A stretch of 64,000 nt of DNA from Gammaproteobacteria bacterium (GCA_030828385.1 JAURCS010000003.1:43560-107559); one strand, 5' to 3'; shown: positions 1 to 8,983, numbered from the stretch's first letter. The notes: generated by a model from the letters alone, not told the origin. A program made the numbers and translations.

Positions 1-32
1 AAAAAAAATCAGTAAAATGCTGGGAGAATGCG

Positions 33-944
33 TTGTCATTACCGGAAGATTTACGACAGGAATATCTGGAAACATTGGGAATAGTGAGTTATTTTCCGCG
101 TTTCATCCTGCCGGCAGCCCCGCATCCCCAAGCCTGTGAATGGCCTGAGTCATGGACGCAGGCACAGCCTGCCCAAAAGGATGCGATTCCAGATTACCCT
201 GATGAAGGGCAAAGCGCCGCAAGCGAAACGGCCAGGGTAATTAATCAGGATGTGCAGGTTTCCCCATCGCTTGCGCCACCTTCACCACAAGTCCGGCTAA
301 AGCCGGATTCAACCCCACCAGCCACATCAGCTCAAGTCGAGACATCGACAACACCCTCCAGTAAAAGAAAAGTCGCTGTGGAAGATGTCCGGCTGCAGTT
401 ACTTTGTATACGCGTTAATGACAATCTGGCTGTGTTGAATGCGATGCCGCATTTTGGCTCGGGGCAATTGTCACGTCAGCATTTGGCGCTTTTACACAAT
501 ATGCTGCAGGCCAGCGGAATGGATACACAAGATTTGTTAATAGACGAAAAGCCTTTTCACTGGCCTATGGTGCAAGGGGAACATGTGGATAACAGTAAGT
601 CGGCAGCGGCTACTGCACTGATTGCCTTTCTACAGCAAAAGCTGGTGGACTGGCAGTTCAGGAATTTACTGGTGATGGGGGAGCAGGTTGTCACCGGATT
701 ATTTGTTGCTCCCGATGAGGCAAATAGTGATGGCGACAATGGTGACAAGCAAAATCTGGGGCCTTCGCTGGATCCCGACATGTCCGCAAGTGACCCCACA
801 AAAGATTCAGGTCATGCCGTCAGTCGCCCCAAATTCGAATCACAGGCATGGCAGACATTTTATACCCGCAGTCTGGATGAAATCCTGCAAACGCCGTTCC
901 TGAAAAAAGAGATCTGGAGTATTACCAGAAAAATTCGTCACTAG
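33..944 (+). CDS. holD: HolD-like protein (putative DNA polymerase III psi subunit)
   Basis: This 303-residue protein is probably a divergent HolD, the psi subunit that links the clamp loader to single-strand binding protein. The N-terminus (YLETLGIVSYFPRF) resembles the conserved HolD start, and residues around 117-165 (VRLQLLCIRVND onwards, then a helix before a GMD turn) resemble the HolD core. A Pro/Ser/Thr-rich linker at about 40-110 makes it much longer than E. coli HolD (137 residues). rimI follows after 20 bases, as in the E. coli holD-rimI pair. The start is TTG at 33 with GGGAG just upstream. No in-frame stop precedes it in the window, so a start beyond the left edge cannot be excluded. 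The assignment rests on weak motif similarity plus synteny. Confidence 0.5.
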   Translation: MSLPEDLRQEYLETLGIVSYFPRFILPAAPHPQACEWPESWTQAQPAQKDAIPDYPDEGQSAASETARVINQDVQVSPSLAPPSPQVRLKPDSTPPATSAQVETSTTPSSKRKVAVEDVRLQLLCIRVNDNLAVLNAMPHFGSGQLSRQHLALLHNMLQASGMDTQDLLIDEKPFHWPMVQGEHVDNSKSAAATALIAFLQQKLVDWQFRNLLVMGEQVVTGLFVAPDEANSDGDNGDKQNLGPSLDPDMSASDPTKDSGHAVSRPKFESQAWQTFYTRSLDEILQTPFLKKEIWSITRKIRH

Positions 945-964
945 ACGGGATTTTCTGTTCCAAA

Positions 965-1453
965 ATGCATAATTTGCGAATCAGGAGAATGACCAAGGCA
1001 GATCTGCCTGTTGTTACAAAAATAGAAGCTGATTGCCAAACTCATCCCTGGACCCTGTTGCAATTCCTGGACGGATTCAATGCCGGGCATCAGGGCTGGG
1101 TAGTCTGCAGGCAGTATGAAGAACGTGAAATGATCGTCGGATTTGCCATTGTTACCAGTGTTCTGGAAGAAAGGACCTTGTTAAATATTTGTGTCAGGCC
1201 TGCATTTCAAAAACAGGGAGTAGGACGAACACTGCTGGAATTCCTTTTGCAGCAGGCTAAAGTTGAAAATATTGAAAAGATCTACCTTGAGGTGAGGGCG
1301 TCCAATAGCCCGGCAAAAAGTTTGTATGAAAGTTTTGGCTTTGAAAAAATCGCAGAAAGGAAAGATTATTATCCAGCAATTATTGGCAGGGAAGATGGCT
1401 ATGTATATTCACTCTCTCATTTTTCCTTGCTCTCGTTAATCCCCTCTGAATAA
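965..1453 (+). CDS. rimI: Ribosomal protein S18-alanine N-acetyltransferase RimI
   Basis: RimI is a cytoplasmic GNAT enzyme that acetylates the N-terminal alanine of ribosomal protein S18 using acetyl-CoA. The acetyl-CoA loop is QKQGVG (82-87). Glu109 in YLEVRASN and Tyr121 in SLYESFGF match the catalytic Glu and Tyr of RimI, and a late RKDYY motif (132-136) is also typical. At 162 residues it is slightly longer than E. coli RimI. Its last 37 bases overlap the convergent small membrane protein gene on the minus strand. It lies 20 bases behind the holD-like gene, so the two are probably co-transcribed. Confidence 0.92.
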   Translation: MHNLRIRRMTKADLPVVTKIEADCQTHPWTLLQFLDGFNAGHQGWVVCRQYEEREMIVGFAIVTSVLEERTLLNICVRPAFQKQGVGRTLLEFLLQQAKVENIEKIYLEVRASNSPAKSLYESFGFEKIAERKDYYPAIIGREDGYVYSLSHFSLLSLIPSE

Positions 1454-1740
1454 TCAGTCTCTTCGGATAAATTTTCAGCCAGATCATCTGTGTACTTGAG
1501 TTCGTCATCGACGTCAGATTTGAGCAGGCAGTTCTTTAGCCAGCCAATTAGTTTAAAGACAGTGACTGCCAGCAACGCCAGCAAGACTATTGCAATAAAA
1601 AAAATGACTGTAGAGAGAATAAAGCGTCCTACATCACTCGCTGGTATATCAGCAAAACTAATAACCGCAAAAATTGCAGCAATGCTGACCATAATGCCCG
1701 AAACTACATTCCGGGTTTTTTTGTTCATTTTTTTCTTCAT
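1417..1740 (-). CDS. Small membrane protein of unknown function
   Basis: This 107-residue protein has a basic N-terminus (MKKKMNKKTR), two hydrophobic segments at about 13-30 and 39-66, and an acidic C-terminal tail of about 35 residues (DVDDELKYTDD and on). A two-helix inner-membrane protein with a cytoplasmic tail is the simplest reading. It starts 6 bases after the hisC stop, so it is probably translated from the hisC transcript. Its 3' end overlaps rimI by 37 bases in convergent orientation. I do not recognise the family. A second Met at residue 5 is an alternative start. Confidence 0.6.
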   Translation of the reverse strand: MKKKMNKKTRNVVSGIMVSIAAIFAVISFADIPASDVGRFILSTVIFFIAIVLLALLAVTVFKLIGWLKNCLLKSDVDDELKYTDDLAENLSEETDYSEGINESKEK

Positions 1741-1746
1741 AAAAAG

Positions 1747-2826
1747 CTATGACATTTCCTGTAGCGCGGACATGGCTGACAACAGGCGTTTATTGTCTTG
1801 CGGGGTACCAATGGTTATGCGTAATTTATTTTCCAGGCGTTCTTCAGTGCTAAAATAACGCACCAGTATTCCCTGACCTTTTAGTGCCAGATAAATTTTT
1901 TCTGCCGAGGTGCCTGCGGGCATGGTGGCAAGCACAAAATTACTTTGACTCTCGGGTACCACACAGCCCATTTCGCGTAATGCCGCGGTTACTACCTGAC
2001 GTTCACTTCGTACATTTTTCCAGGTCTCACTGGCATACTCCTGATCTTCAATTGCTGCCCTGGCAAGGGACTGGGAAATCAGGTCAGTATTGTAACTATC
2101 CTTGGTTTTCATTAATGGAGAAATGACGGCGGGGTTACCCAGACCATAGGCCATGCGTAGCCCGGCCAGGGAATATCCCTTGCTAAAGGTACGCAGAATG
2201 AGCACGTTATCGAATTCCTCCAGCAGACGCTCGGATTGATAGGAAATCGCCGGGTCAACAAAATCAATATAGGCCTCGTCCAACAGTAAGACCCCCTGAA
2301 ACTCAGCTGCAAGCAAGGCTATTTGTTCAAGTGCGGTGAGCGTACCTGAAGGCGCATGCGGGTTTACCAGGAAGCATACTTTTGCACCGGATTTATTCAA
2401 TAAATCGGCATAGTGTTCCGGATGGGTCCAGTCTTCATTCAGTTCAAAATTGGTGAGCTTGCAACCATGGGCTGCTGCGAGAACCTGATAGAGGGTATAA
2501 GTAGGGCGGGCTACGGCAATGCTGTCATTCGTATCAGCAAAAGTGGCAATTGTCATCCGCAGAAGTTCGTCGCCGCCGTTGGTAACAATAACATTATCCG
2601 GAGAAAGCCCATGCCTGACGGCGATCGATTCCTGCAGGCTGCGGGCAGTAGGCGGAGGGTATTGTCGCAACCTGGCGACATCACACTTGCCAAGAGCAAC
2701 AGCGACCTTTGGACTTGGTGGATAGGGATTTTCGTTGGTATTGAGTTTCAGTATGCCGGGTGAGTCGATTTGCTCGCCAGGAATATAGGCCGCCATGTTT
2801 TCTATGTTTTTTCGCTCGTAAGCCAT
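1747..2826 (-). CDS. hisC: Histidinol-phosphate aminotransferase HisC
   Basis: HisC is a PLP enzyme that converts imidazole-acetol phosphate and glutamate to histidinol phosphate in histidine synthesis; it is cytoplasmic and dimeric. The 359 residues carry the LNTNENPYPPSP motif near 28-38, Asn155 in VNPHAPSG, Asp183 and Tyr186 in LLDEAYIDF, the Schiff-base Lys216 in RTFSKGYSLAGLR, and Arg224 for substrate phosphate. Length is normal. It is not in a his operon. A secreted protein gene lies 48 bases upstream and a small membrane protein gene 6 bases downstream, all on the same strand. Confidence 0.93.
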   Translation of the reverse strand: MAYERKNIENMAAYIPGEQIDSPGILKLNTNENPYPPSPKVAVALGKCDVARLRQYPPPTARSLQESIAVRHGLSPDNVIVTNGGDELLRMTIATFADTNDSIAVARPTYTLYQVLAAAHGCKLTNFELNEDWTHPEHYADLLNKSGAKVCFLVNPHAPSGTLTALEQIALLAAEFQGVLLLDEAYIDFVDPAISYQSERLLEEFDNVLILRTFSKGYSLAGLRMAYGLGNPAVISPLMKTKDSYNTDLISQSLARAAIEDQEYASETWKNVRSERQVVTAALREMGCVVPESQSNFVLATMPAGTSAEKIYLALKGQGILVRYFSTEERLENKLRITIGTPQDNKRLLSAMSALQEMS

Positions 2827-2874
2827 TTTTGTCTTAATCTCTTTGTTGGGTTGACCAATAGCATTGGCAACAGC

Positions 2875-3705
2875 TCAGGGTGAATAAGTATCCAGGCGAT
2901 TATTCCAGCCGGAAAGCCAGCGTTGTTCATTTCTTTCAGCAGGGGCGTGATTCACTCGCGCCTGAAGGGTGTCGCGCGCCGACTGAATAAATGCCTGGAT
3001 GGGGGGCAGATGATCATGGGTCGCCATACCCAGTAAAACCTGTTTCAAACCCCAACCCTGTGCCTGGTAAGTTTCTTGTTCTGAGGTGCCGGTGCCCTTG
3101 AAATTAACATAGTCAATCAATGCATATAAGCCATGAGGCGGAGAGGAATTGGCAACGGCATAAAAGTTTTCCTGTAACCGGGTTCTTGTTGTTATGGATG
3201 CTTCGGAGTCGAGTATTTTGTCCAGTGCAGAGTCGAAGCGATTAATAATAAAACGAGTTTGTTGCCTAGAATGTTGGGCTAAAAAACTTCTTAACTCCTG
3301 CATCTGTTCAGAGTCAATATCCGCCAGGAAAGCATCCCGGTTGTGCCAGGGAGAGTCTAAATTTACCGTGTCGATCCAGGTCGGTATTTTCACCCCTTCG
3401 GCAATGAAATAGCGTAACAGTTCGGGAAAACTTTCTTCGAAAATTTCTTCCTGCTTGGCCTGGAACCAGATGAAATGGCCAATACCAAGAGAAGGGAAGT
3501 TTTCTCCCTGGTTCCAGGCTGTCAGGCAGCCAGGTTGTCGATCGCATTCATTGTTAAAAATCTGATCGCCTATCCAGTCCACCTGCGCTGGAGCAAGGCT
3601 TGGATATTCAGCGCCATAAAATGTATTGGACACCAGCAAAAGTCCGGCACAGAGCTGAACTTTCAGTGAAGCGAACACGGTTCTTTGAAAACTAATCCGT
3701 ACCAA
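2875..3705 (-). CDS. Secreted protein of unknown function, possibly lysozyme-like
   Basis: This 276-residue protein has an N-terminal hydrophobic segment (VQLCAGLLLVSNTFYGAEY) that looks like a signal peptide cut near residue 31. The mature part begins with a conserved-looking block containing NNECD, LTAWNQGENFPSLGIGHFIW and several Trp residues. An acidic residue followed by a G-x-GH-x-I-W block recalls lysozyme-fold proteins, but no catalytic set can be shown, so no activity is assigned. The frame opens with TTG at 3705 without a clear ribosome site; GTG at 3678 is an alternative that still leaves a signal peptide. It precedes hisC on the same strand by 48 bases. Confidence 0.65.
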   Translation of the reverse strand: MVRISFQRTVFASLKVQLCAGLLLVSNTFYGAEYPSLAPAQVDWIGDQIFNNECDRQPGCLTAWNQGENFPSLGIGHFIWFQAKQEEIFEESFPELLRYFIAEGVKIPTWIDTVNLDSPWHNRDAFLADIDSEQMQELRSFLAQHSRQQTRFIINRFDSALDKILDSEASITTRTRLQENFYAVANSSPPHGLYALIDYVNFKGTGTSEQETYQAQGWGLKQVLLGMATHDHLPPIQAFIQSARDTLQARVNHAPAERNEQRWLSGWNNRLDTYSP

Positions 3706-4281
3706 TCTATGTAAATCTTTAGCAAATTAATGGATGCTTTCAGGATTCTAGCATAAAGTAATGAGAGCTCAGACTCTTATCCCATGTATTTAAAGACAAT
3801 TATTAAACTAATTCTGACTTAAATACTATCAAGAGGTAAGGGCATATTGCGTTATCGAATCTGTTACAGGTTCAGGCTTTCGGGCAAACTCAATTGGCCT
3901 TGTTGGCAAATTGAAGCAAAACGTGGAAGCTACAATTATTCGAAAATTTTAAGCAATATCAACATGAGTAAAGACAGTGAAAAATGGTAGAAGATACATC
4001 TACTGAAGACGTCATTTTTGAAGCTGGCTGGTATCTACAAAATCTTCAATGGCTTTACTGATTAAGAGCAACTCCTGATAGTTATTGCTGGATATCGGCA
4101 TTATTCTCGTTTGGTTGGCAGTCTTAATGGCTGCACTGTAATCAGACCAAAAGGCTGATTTTTCAAAAATGCGGGTTATTTCACATATTGTTCTGAATTC
4201 CTTGAATTTCAGAACAAGGCGTTAGTGTCCCTGTGTTAGTGGATTATCTGTCCCTACGAGCCATTTTTGGAGGTAATCCAC
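3706..4281. other. Long intergenic region without a recognised gene
   Basis: These 576 bases separate a minus-strand secreted protein gene from a plus-strand membrane protein gene, so promoters for both should lie here. I find no convincing ORF and no RNA gene. The only clear structure is an inverted repeat with arms GTTCTGAA and TTCAGAAC at 4190-4215, about 65 bases before the next start codon. Confidence 0.5.
4190..4215. repeat. Inverted repeat upstream of small membrane protein gene
   Basis: Eight-base arms GTTCTGAA and TTCAGAAC are separated by ten bases. No T-run follows, so it is not a typical terminator. Its place between the promoter region and the start at 4282 would suit an operator or a leader hairpin; no regulator is proposed. 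Confidence 0.4.
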
Positions 4282-4587
4282 ATGTTTAAAAGTATTGTTC
4301 TTGGATTTGTTCTGGTTGCCATGCTCCGAGTTGCCCTGGCAACCGAATTATTCTTGCGATTTGGTATCCAGCCTCAATTTTTTCTTTTATTTCTGTCCGG
4401 GCTGTTTATAGCAATGCTCCTGGTGCATCGCGTAATCACGGTTCTTTTCGCTGTAATTGTGCTGACTGTTTCAGTGTTACAGTCAGAGCAGATGTTAATA
4501 ACTAACGGATTTGACAAGGACTTGTTGATGGTTGCTTTGCTTTCTGTGGTTGTCTACCCCATCGTACACAAAGCAATGCATTCCTGA
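4282..4587 (+). CDS. Small three-helix membrane protein, paralogue of the broken gene at 7441
   Basis: This 101-residue hydrophobic protein has about three membrane segments and a polar loop (QSEQMLITNGFDKD) before a last helix ending VVVYPIVHKAMHS. The ATG at 4282 has GGAGG eight bases upstream, so I prefer it over the TTG at 4267. The minus-strand frame at 7441-7747 aligns with it almost without gaps: FG-[IV], a 22-residue stretch ending in R, a 30-residue stretch ending D-[KR]-D, then LMV and V[VF][YF]PI. The two genes flank an acidic protein gene and prfC in inverted orientation. Function is unknown. Confidence 0.75.
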   Translation: MFKSIVLGFVLVAMLRVALATELFLRFGIQPQFFLLFLSGLFIAMLLVHRVITVLFAVIVLTVSVLQSEQMLITNGFDKDLLMVALLSVVVYPIVHKAMHS

Positions 4588-4852
4588 GCTTTATCCGGTA
4601 ACTGTGCCTTTTGCTGGTGGAAGCAAGCCATAGCTGGAATGTTGCGATGCACAATAAATCCCCTGGATTTCTGTATCAGTGCAGACAATATGTGTATCAG
4701 CCATAATCAAAAACTTAGGCATATTTTTAGTAAAAAAAATTGTGACGAAAAGTGCTGTTTTTATAGGTACTTTTCGTTTCACTATTTTTTTTACTAAAAA
4801 AATGCCGAGAAATTATGCACAAAAATATTTCGCGGTCTAATCAGCCTTTAAA

Positions 4853-4878
4853 AACAGGGGTTTTATGAAGACCCTGTT
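4853..4878. repeat. Inverted repeat in AT-rich intergenic region
   Basis: Seven-base perfect arms AACAGGG and CCCTGTT are separated by 12 bases and followed by an AT-rich stretch. It could be a weak terminator of the preceding plus-strand gene, although it lies 265 bases past the stop, or part of a regulatory region. Confidence 0.35.
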
Positions 4879-4985
4879 AATTTAATTTGTAACTCATTGA
4901 AATATATAGATATTTAATTGATTAAAATTTAGACAATTTGTAAAAAAACGCCAAGTTGTGGGCAGTGCGCTAGTGTGACCATGGC

Positions 4986-5055
4986 TTATCCATAGACTTA
5001 TCCACAGATTCTGTGGAAAAAATAGTCTCACCAATCTTGCAAACCAGTTTCCACA
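4986..5055. promoter_or_regulatory. Cluster of DnaA-box-like 9-mers
   Basis: Four sites resemble the DnaA box TTATNCACA. TTATCCATA lies at 4986-4994 (one mismatch). TTATCCACA lies at 4998-5006 (perfect). TGTGGAAAA lies at 5012-5020 (reverse of TTTTCCACA, matching TTWTNCACA). GTTTCCACA lies at 5047-5055 (one mismatch). They follow a 250-base AT-rich stretch and precede the TATAAT of the acidic protein gene. DnaA control of that gene, DnaA titration, or an origin-like element are all possible. No dnaA, dnaN, gidA or rpmH gene is nearby, so a canonical oriC is not supported. Confidence 0.5.
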
Positions 5056-5137
5056 GGTTGTATCCCTGATTTCCCATCTGGTGATATAATTTTGTCTTTC
5101 CGGTTATCTTTTTCCGGACTCCTATCAGAGAGTATTA

Positions 5138-5773
5138 ATGATCGAAATAGATGAAAACATCCCTTTCCTCTGGCGTTTGAGGGCAGAGGAAGATGGTGAT
5201 GGGTTTTGTATTGTTTCCATGGTCGTGCCATTCAATGCAGGCGATAGAAACCTGGAGCACACTATTGAGACAGATATAGTGAGCCTTACCGCGGATTACA
5301 GTGGCGAAGAAGAAGATGAAATCCTTGAATGGAACGAGGATGACATCAGCCTGTTTTTGAAGTTGATTGCCAGCAGCCAGTTTGGCCAGTCAAACAACAC
5401 CGGCGGTACTATCAAGGTAGATCTGAATGATCCTGATACCATTGAAATTGTAAATATTGTCGCTGCAGCAGGTTTTGGTCTGGCACAGACCGGGGATAAT
5501 TACCTGATTGACTCAGATAATTCGCAAATAAGTTTTAGCTGCGAGATAGGCTCACAAATTTCCCTGAACACCGTTACCGGTTACAAGCGAGGTGTCGTTG
5601 TTGATATGGATGACGACCATGTTGTCTGCGTGATGCAGGAGCGTATCGAGCAGGTATCGTCGAACCAGGATGATGAAATTCTGCCTCATGATGTACTGCT
5701 GGTAAAACGTCACCAGGTACTGGACCCTCTATACACCCGCGATGAACCTTACAAGTCGGATGTTCTGCATTAG
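5138..5773 (+). CDS. Acidic protein of unknown function
   Basis: This 211-residue soluble protein is very rich in Asp and Glu (for example YSGEEEDEILEWNEDD at about 54-69) and has no signal peptide, membrane segment or familiar motif. The second half contains beta-strand-like stretches such as KRGVVVDMDDDHVVCVM. The start is ATG at 5138 behind AGAGAG, with a TATAAT at 5085-5090. It lies just downstream of a DnaA-box cluster and 67 bases before prfC on the same strand, so it may share a transcript with prfC. I do not recognise the family. Confidence 0.7.
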   Translation: MIEIDENIPFLWRLRAEEDGDGFCIVSMVVPFNAGDRNLEHTIETDIVSLTADYSGEEEDEILEWNEDDISLFLKLIASSQFGQSNNTGGTIKVDLNDPDTIEIVNIVAAAGFGLAQTGDNYLIDSDNSQISFSCEIGSQISLNTVTGYKRGVVVDMDDDHVVCVMQERIEQVSSNQDDEILPHDVLLVKRHQVLDPLYTRDEPYKSDVLH

Positions 5774-5840
5774 CTTTTCTCTTCAACTTTTTTCATTCGC
5801 CTTTCCTATTTCCTAACATTAGATAAAACAGTAGCCACCT

Positions 5841-7421
5841 ATGAGCAAGTTTGAAGCGGAAGTTTCCAAACGCCGCACTTTTGCCATCATTTCTCATCCC
5901 GATGCTGGTAAAACCACTATTACTGAAAAATTACTGCTGTGGGGAAAACTCATTCAGAAAGCCGGTACGGTTAAGGGCAGAAAATCTGACCGCATGGCCA
6001 CCTCTGACTGGATGACCATGGAGCAGGAGAGGGGGATTTCTGTGACTTCCTCGGTGATGCAGTTTCCCTATCATGATCGAATGGTCAATCTTCTGGACAC
6101 GCCGGGACATGAAGACTTTTCAGAGGACACCTACCGCACCCTGACGGCTGTGGATTCAGTGTTGATGGTCATTGATGGAGCCAAGGGGGTAGAGGCGCGC
6201 ACCATTAAACTTATGGAAGTTTGCCGCTTGCGTGATACGCCAATTCTGACCTTTATAAACAAGATGGATCGGGATATTCGCGATCCCATCGACTTACTTG
6301 ATGAAGTGGAAAATATTCTAAAGATTGAATGTGCTCCTATCTACTGGCCTTTAGGCATGGGCAAGGAATTCAAGGGAATTTATAACCTTTATACAGACAC
6401 CATTTACGTTTATGACCATAGCCATGCGGATGAGGTGAACGAAGTGCTGACCATAGATGGCCTGGACAGTGATGAGGCGGCAACATTACTGGGCAGCTAT
6501 GTGGAAGATTTCCGTGAAGAAATTGAACTAGTACGTGGCGCAAGTCATGAGTTTGACCTGCAGGCCTATCTGGAAGGCAGGCAGAGCCCGGTCTTTTTTG
6601 GTACAGCACTGGGTAATTTTGGCGTCGAGCAGATGCTCAATGATTTTGTTGAGTGGGCGCCAGCGCCTCAAAACAGGGAAGCTGCCAGTCGTGAAGTGGA
6701 TGCCATTGAGAAAGAATTTTCCGGATTTATTTTCAAGATCCAGGCCAACATGGATCCGCGTCATCGTGATCGAATTGCCTTTATGCGTATTTGTTCAGGC
6801 GCCTATGAACAGGGCATGAAAATGAAGCATGTGCGAACCGGAAAGGAAATTCGAATCAGTGACGCGGTGACTTTCCTGGCGGGGGAAAGAGAGCAGGCTG
6901 AGTATGCGGTATCCGGCGATATCGTTGGTTTGCATAATCACGGCACCATCCAGATTGGAGATACCTTCACTTCGGGAGAGGATCTGCAATATACCGGAAT
7001 CCCGCATTTTGCTCCGGAACTTTTCAAACGTATCCGCTTGAAGGATCCACTGAAGCTCAAGCAACTGTTAAAAGGTTTGCGACAGTTATCGGAGGAAGGA
7101 TCTACCCAGGTATTCATGCCTTTGAACAATAATGATCTGATTGTGGGCGCGGTAGGGGTGCTGCAGTTTGAAGTGGTGGCCTATCGACTCAAGGATGAAT
7201 ACAAGGTGGACTGTGTATATGAGCCGGTCAATGTGCACACCGCCCGCTGGGTCTACTCCAAGGATAGTGCAAAGCTTGAAGAATTCAGACGCAAGGCCGG
7301 TGACAATCTGGCAATTGACGGTGGCGATTACCTTACCTATCTTGCACCTACCCGCGTCAATCTGGAGCTGACCCGGGAGCGATGGCCGGCTATTGAATTC
7401 AAGGCGACTAGGGAGCATTAA
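5841..7421 (+). CDS. prfC: Peptide chain release factor 3 (RF3)
   Basis: RF3 is a translational GTPase that removes RF1 or RF2 from the ribosome after peptide release. The 526 residues have the expected length. The P-loop SHPDAGKTT is at 18-26, followed by the switch region with [15 protein letters not shown], the G3 motif [16 protein letters not shown] and the G4 motif NKMDRD, all specific to the PrfC family. The C-terminal part keeps [20 protein letters not shown] and [15 protein letters not shown]. The ATG at 5841 follows an AT-rich 67-base gap behind the acidic protein gene. Nothing is missing. Confidence 0.97.
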   Translation: MSKFEAEVSKRRTFAIISHPDAGKTTITEKLLLWGKLIQKAGTVKGRKSDRMATSDWMTMEQERGISVTSSVMQFPYHDRMVNLLDTPGHEDFSEDTYRTLTAVDSVLMVIDGAKGVEARTIKLMEVCRLRDTPILTFINKMDRDIRDPIDLLDEVENILKIECAPIYWPLGMGKEFKGIYNLYTDTIYVYDHSHADEVNEVLTIDGLDSDEAATLLGSYVEDFREEIELVRGASHEFDLQAYLEGRQSPVFFGTALGNFGVEQMLNDFVEWAPAPQNREAASREVDAIEKEFSGFIFKIQANMDPRHRDRIAFMRICSGAYEQGMKMKHVRTGKEIRISDAVTFLAGEREQAEYAVSGDIVGLHNHGTIQIGDTFTSGEDLQYTGIPHFAPELFKRIRLKDPLKLKQLLKGLRQLSEEGSTQVFMPLNNNDLIVGAVGVLQFEVVAYRLKDEYKVDCVYEPVNVHTARWVYSKDSAKLEEFRRKAGDNLAIDGGDYLTYLAPTRVNLELTRERWPAIEFKATREH

Positions 7422-7440
7422 TTCCTCCATGCCAAAGGGA

Positions 7441-7747
7441 CTATTCCTTTACGACAAATTCCCGATAGCCTATAGGAAATACCACCATCAGAATTACATC
7501 GACCATTAGGGCGTCGCGATCTATATAATACTGTCTGAGGAAATCATCCGGCATATTTAACGCCAGACTCAAAAGAGCAATGATAATAATCAGCGCAATC
7601 CCTCGAAAGGCTACCATTCCTGTTATGGCAATGGCGCCAAGACAGATCAACAGGTAATTCTTTTCAACACCAAAGCTTTCCAGCAGGCTGGGAGAGGGTG
7701 ACACTGACGGTCATGAAAACGAAGAGGGCCAATAACAAGATCCTCAT
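7441..7747 (-). pseudogene. Frameshifted small membrane protein, paralogue of the 4282 gene
   Basis: On the minus strand an ATG at 7747, with AGGGAG upstream, opens a frame reading MRILLLALFVFMTVSVTLSQP that soon stops. The next frame (open from about 7704) continues SLLESFGVEKNYLLICLG to a stop at 7441. Together they match the intact 101-residue protein encoded at 4282-4587. The ATG-to-stop distance is 307 bases here against 306 there, so one extra base explains the break, probably near the CTCTCCCAGCC stretch at about 7695. A single-base sequencing error, a real pseudogene, or a programmed shift are all possible. The last is least likely, since no slippery site is evident. Confidence 0.65.
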
Positions 7748-7972
7748 AACACTATACGCTCCCTAAAAGGTAGACTAAGCAATGTTCTGATCAGGTCTGA
7801 AAATGGTTATTTAATTGACCTAAAGTTTATACAGATTATTCGCATCAGATCAGCAAACACATATCAGATAAATTTATATTCGTCGTCCCCGTCATCATGA
7901 TTGACAAGTGATTAACCACCAGTCCGATCTACTTTATCTTCAGTGCTTGTTGGTGTGCTTTCTTGGTCTTAA

Positions 7973-8983
7973 TTAGAATCGTTTTTCAGTGTACCACTTT
8001 ACCTCAACCGCGGAATCATGAAACATGTCCTGCACGCCCAGAGTCAGCACAAACAGCGCCATTCGAATTAATACGCCGTTGTCAGTCTGACGGAAAATGG
8101 CAAGACTGGGATGCTGATTCAGGTCTACATCCAATTCATTCGCTTCAGCCCGTGAATCACGGGGTAAAGGATGCATAATAACTGTGTTGGGTTTGCAGTG
8201 ACTAGTGTAAATAGCCTGGTTTAGGCGAAAGCGACCACGATAAATATCTGCTTCCTTGCGATCTTCAAAGCGCTCTTCCTGTATGCGCGTAAGGTAAACC
8301 GTATCGTTATCCTTCAGTCCGCTTTCCATGTCATCAGTTTCTATGACGGTGTTACCACGCTGACGAATTATTTCAACAATGTCTTCCGGCATTTTCAACT
8401 CGGCCGGTGAAATCAGCGTGAAAGTAATATTGTCATACAGATTTAATAATTTGGACAATGAATGCACGGTGCGGCCATATTTGAGATCCCCTACCATGGC
8501 AATGCGTATGCCATTCAGGTCCTCACCGATGCGTAGTTCTTTCTTAATGGTATACAGATCAAGTAAAGCCTGGGAGGGATGTTCAGCGGGCCCGTCACCG
8601 GCATTGATTACCGGAACCCGGCTGGCGCGGGAAAACTCTTCTACCGAGCCGGCAACCGGATGACGCATGGCAATGACATCACTATAGCCACTGATGACCC
8701 TTGCGGTGTCATACAGGGACTCTCCCTTGGTGATCGCAGAGGCTTTGATATCAGTAGTTTCGCGGACCTGACCACCCAGCAGGTTGAATGCGCAGCCAAA
8801 ACTGACACGGGTGCGGGTGCTGGGTTCGAAAAAGAGATTGCCAAGGATAGCGCCATCAAGTACGCGGGTATGTTTTTTACGTTGCGCGTAGGGCTCCATT
8901 TCATCGGCTACCCGAAATAGTTCTTTCACATCATTTTTTTCAAATTGACTGATGGAAAGTATGTGTGAGCCGAGGAAATTCAT
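7973..8983 (-). CDS. pyrB: Aspartate carbamoyltransferase
   Basis: PyrB joins carbamoyl phosphate and aspartate to form carbamoyl-aspartate, the first committed step of pyrimidine synthesis. The 336 residues carry the carbamoyl-phosphate site FFEPSTRTR at 51-59, the loop KASAITKGES at 80-89, HPSQALLDLYTI in the middle and MHPLPRDSRAEANELDVD near the end. It is somewhat longer than E. coli PyrB (311) because of a C-terminal extension. No pyrI or pyrC gene is adjacent; pyrC lies about 36 kb away in this window. The extended form may act without a regulatory chain, but that is inference. Confidence 0.93.
   Translation of the reverse strand: MNFLGSHILSISQFEKNDVKELFRVADEMEPYAQRKKHTRVLDGAILGNLFFEPSTRTRVSFGCAFNLLGGQVRETTDIKASAITKGESLYDTARVISGYSDVIAMRHPVAGSVEEFSRASRVPVINAGDGPAEHPSQALLDLYTIKKELRIGEDLNGIRIAMVGDLKYGRTVHSLSKLLNLYDNITFTLISPAELKMPEDIVEIIRQRGNTVIETDDMESGLKDNDTVYLTRIQEERFEDRKEADIYRGRFRLNQAIYTSHCKPNTVIMHPLPRDSRAEANELDVDLNQHPSLAIFRQTDNGVLIRMALFVLTLGVQDMFHDSAVEVKWYTEKRF

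Larger units (their letters stand above)
4588..5137. other. AT-rich intergenic region ending in a DnaA-box cluster
   Basis: This 550-base gap has no convincing gene; a 63-codon minus-strand frame at 4591-4782 lacks any support. The middle part (about 4720-4970) is strongly AT-rich. An inverted repeat with arms AACAGGG and CCCTGTT lies at 4853-4878. The right part holds a cluster of DnaA-box-like 9-mers at 4986-5055 and a TATAAT at 5085-5090, about 48 bases before the next start codon. Confidence 0.55.

Noticed and set aside
4591-4782. 63-codon minus-strand frame in the intergenic region
   Set aside because: No ribosome site, odd composition, overlaps the AT-rich regulatory stretch and shows no family features.
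4986-5055. Canonical chromosomal oriC
   Set aside because: DnaA boxes are present, but none of the usual flanking genes (dnaA, dnaN, gidA, rpmH) is in the window; kept only as a finding.
7448-7704. Intact 87-codon gene in place of the frameshifted paralogue
   Set aside because: The upstream ATG with a ribosome site and the match to the intact 101-residue protein indicate that the first helix was lost by a one-base shift.
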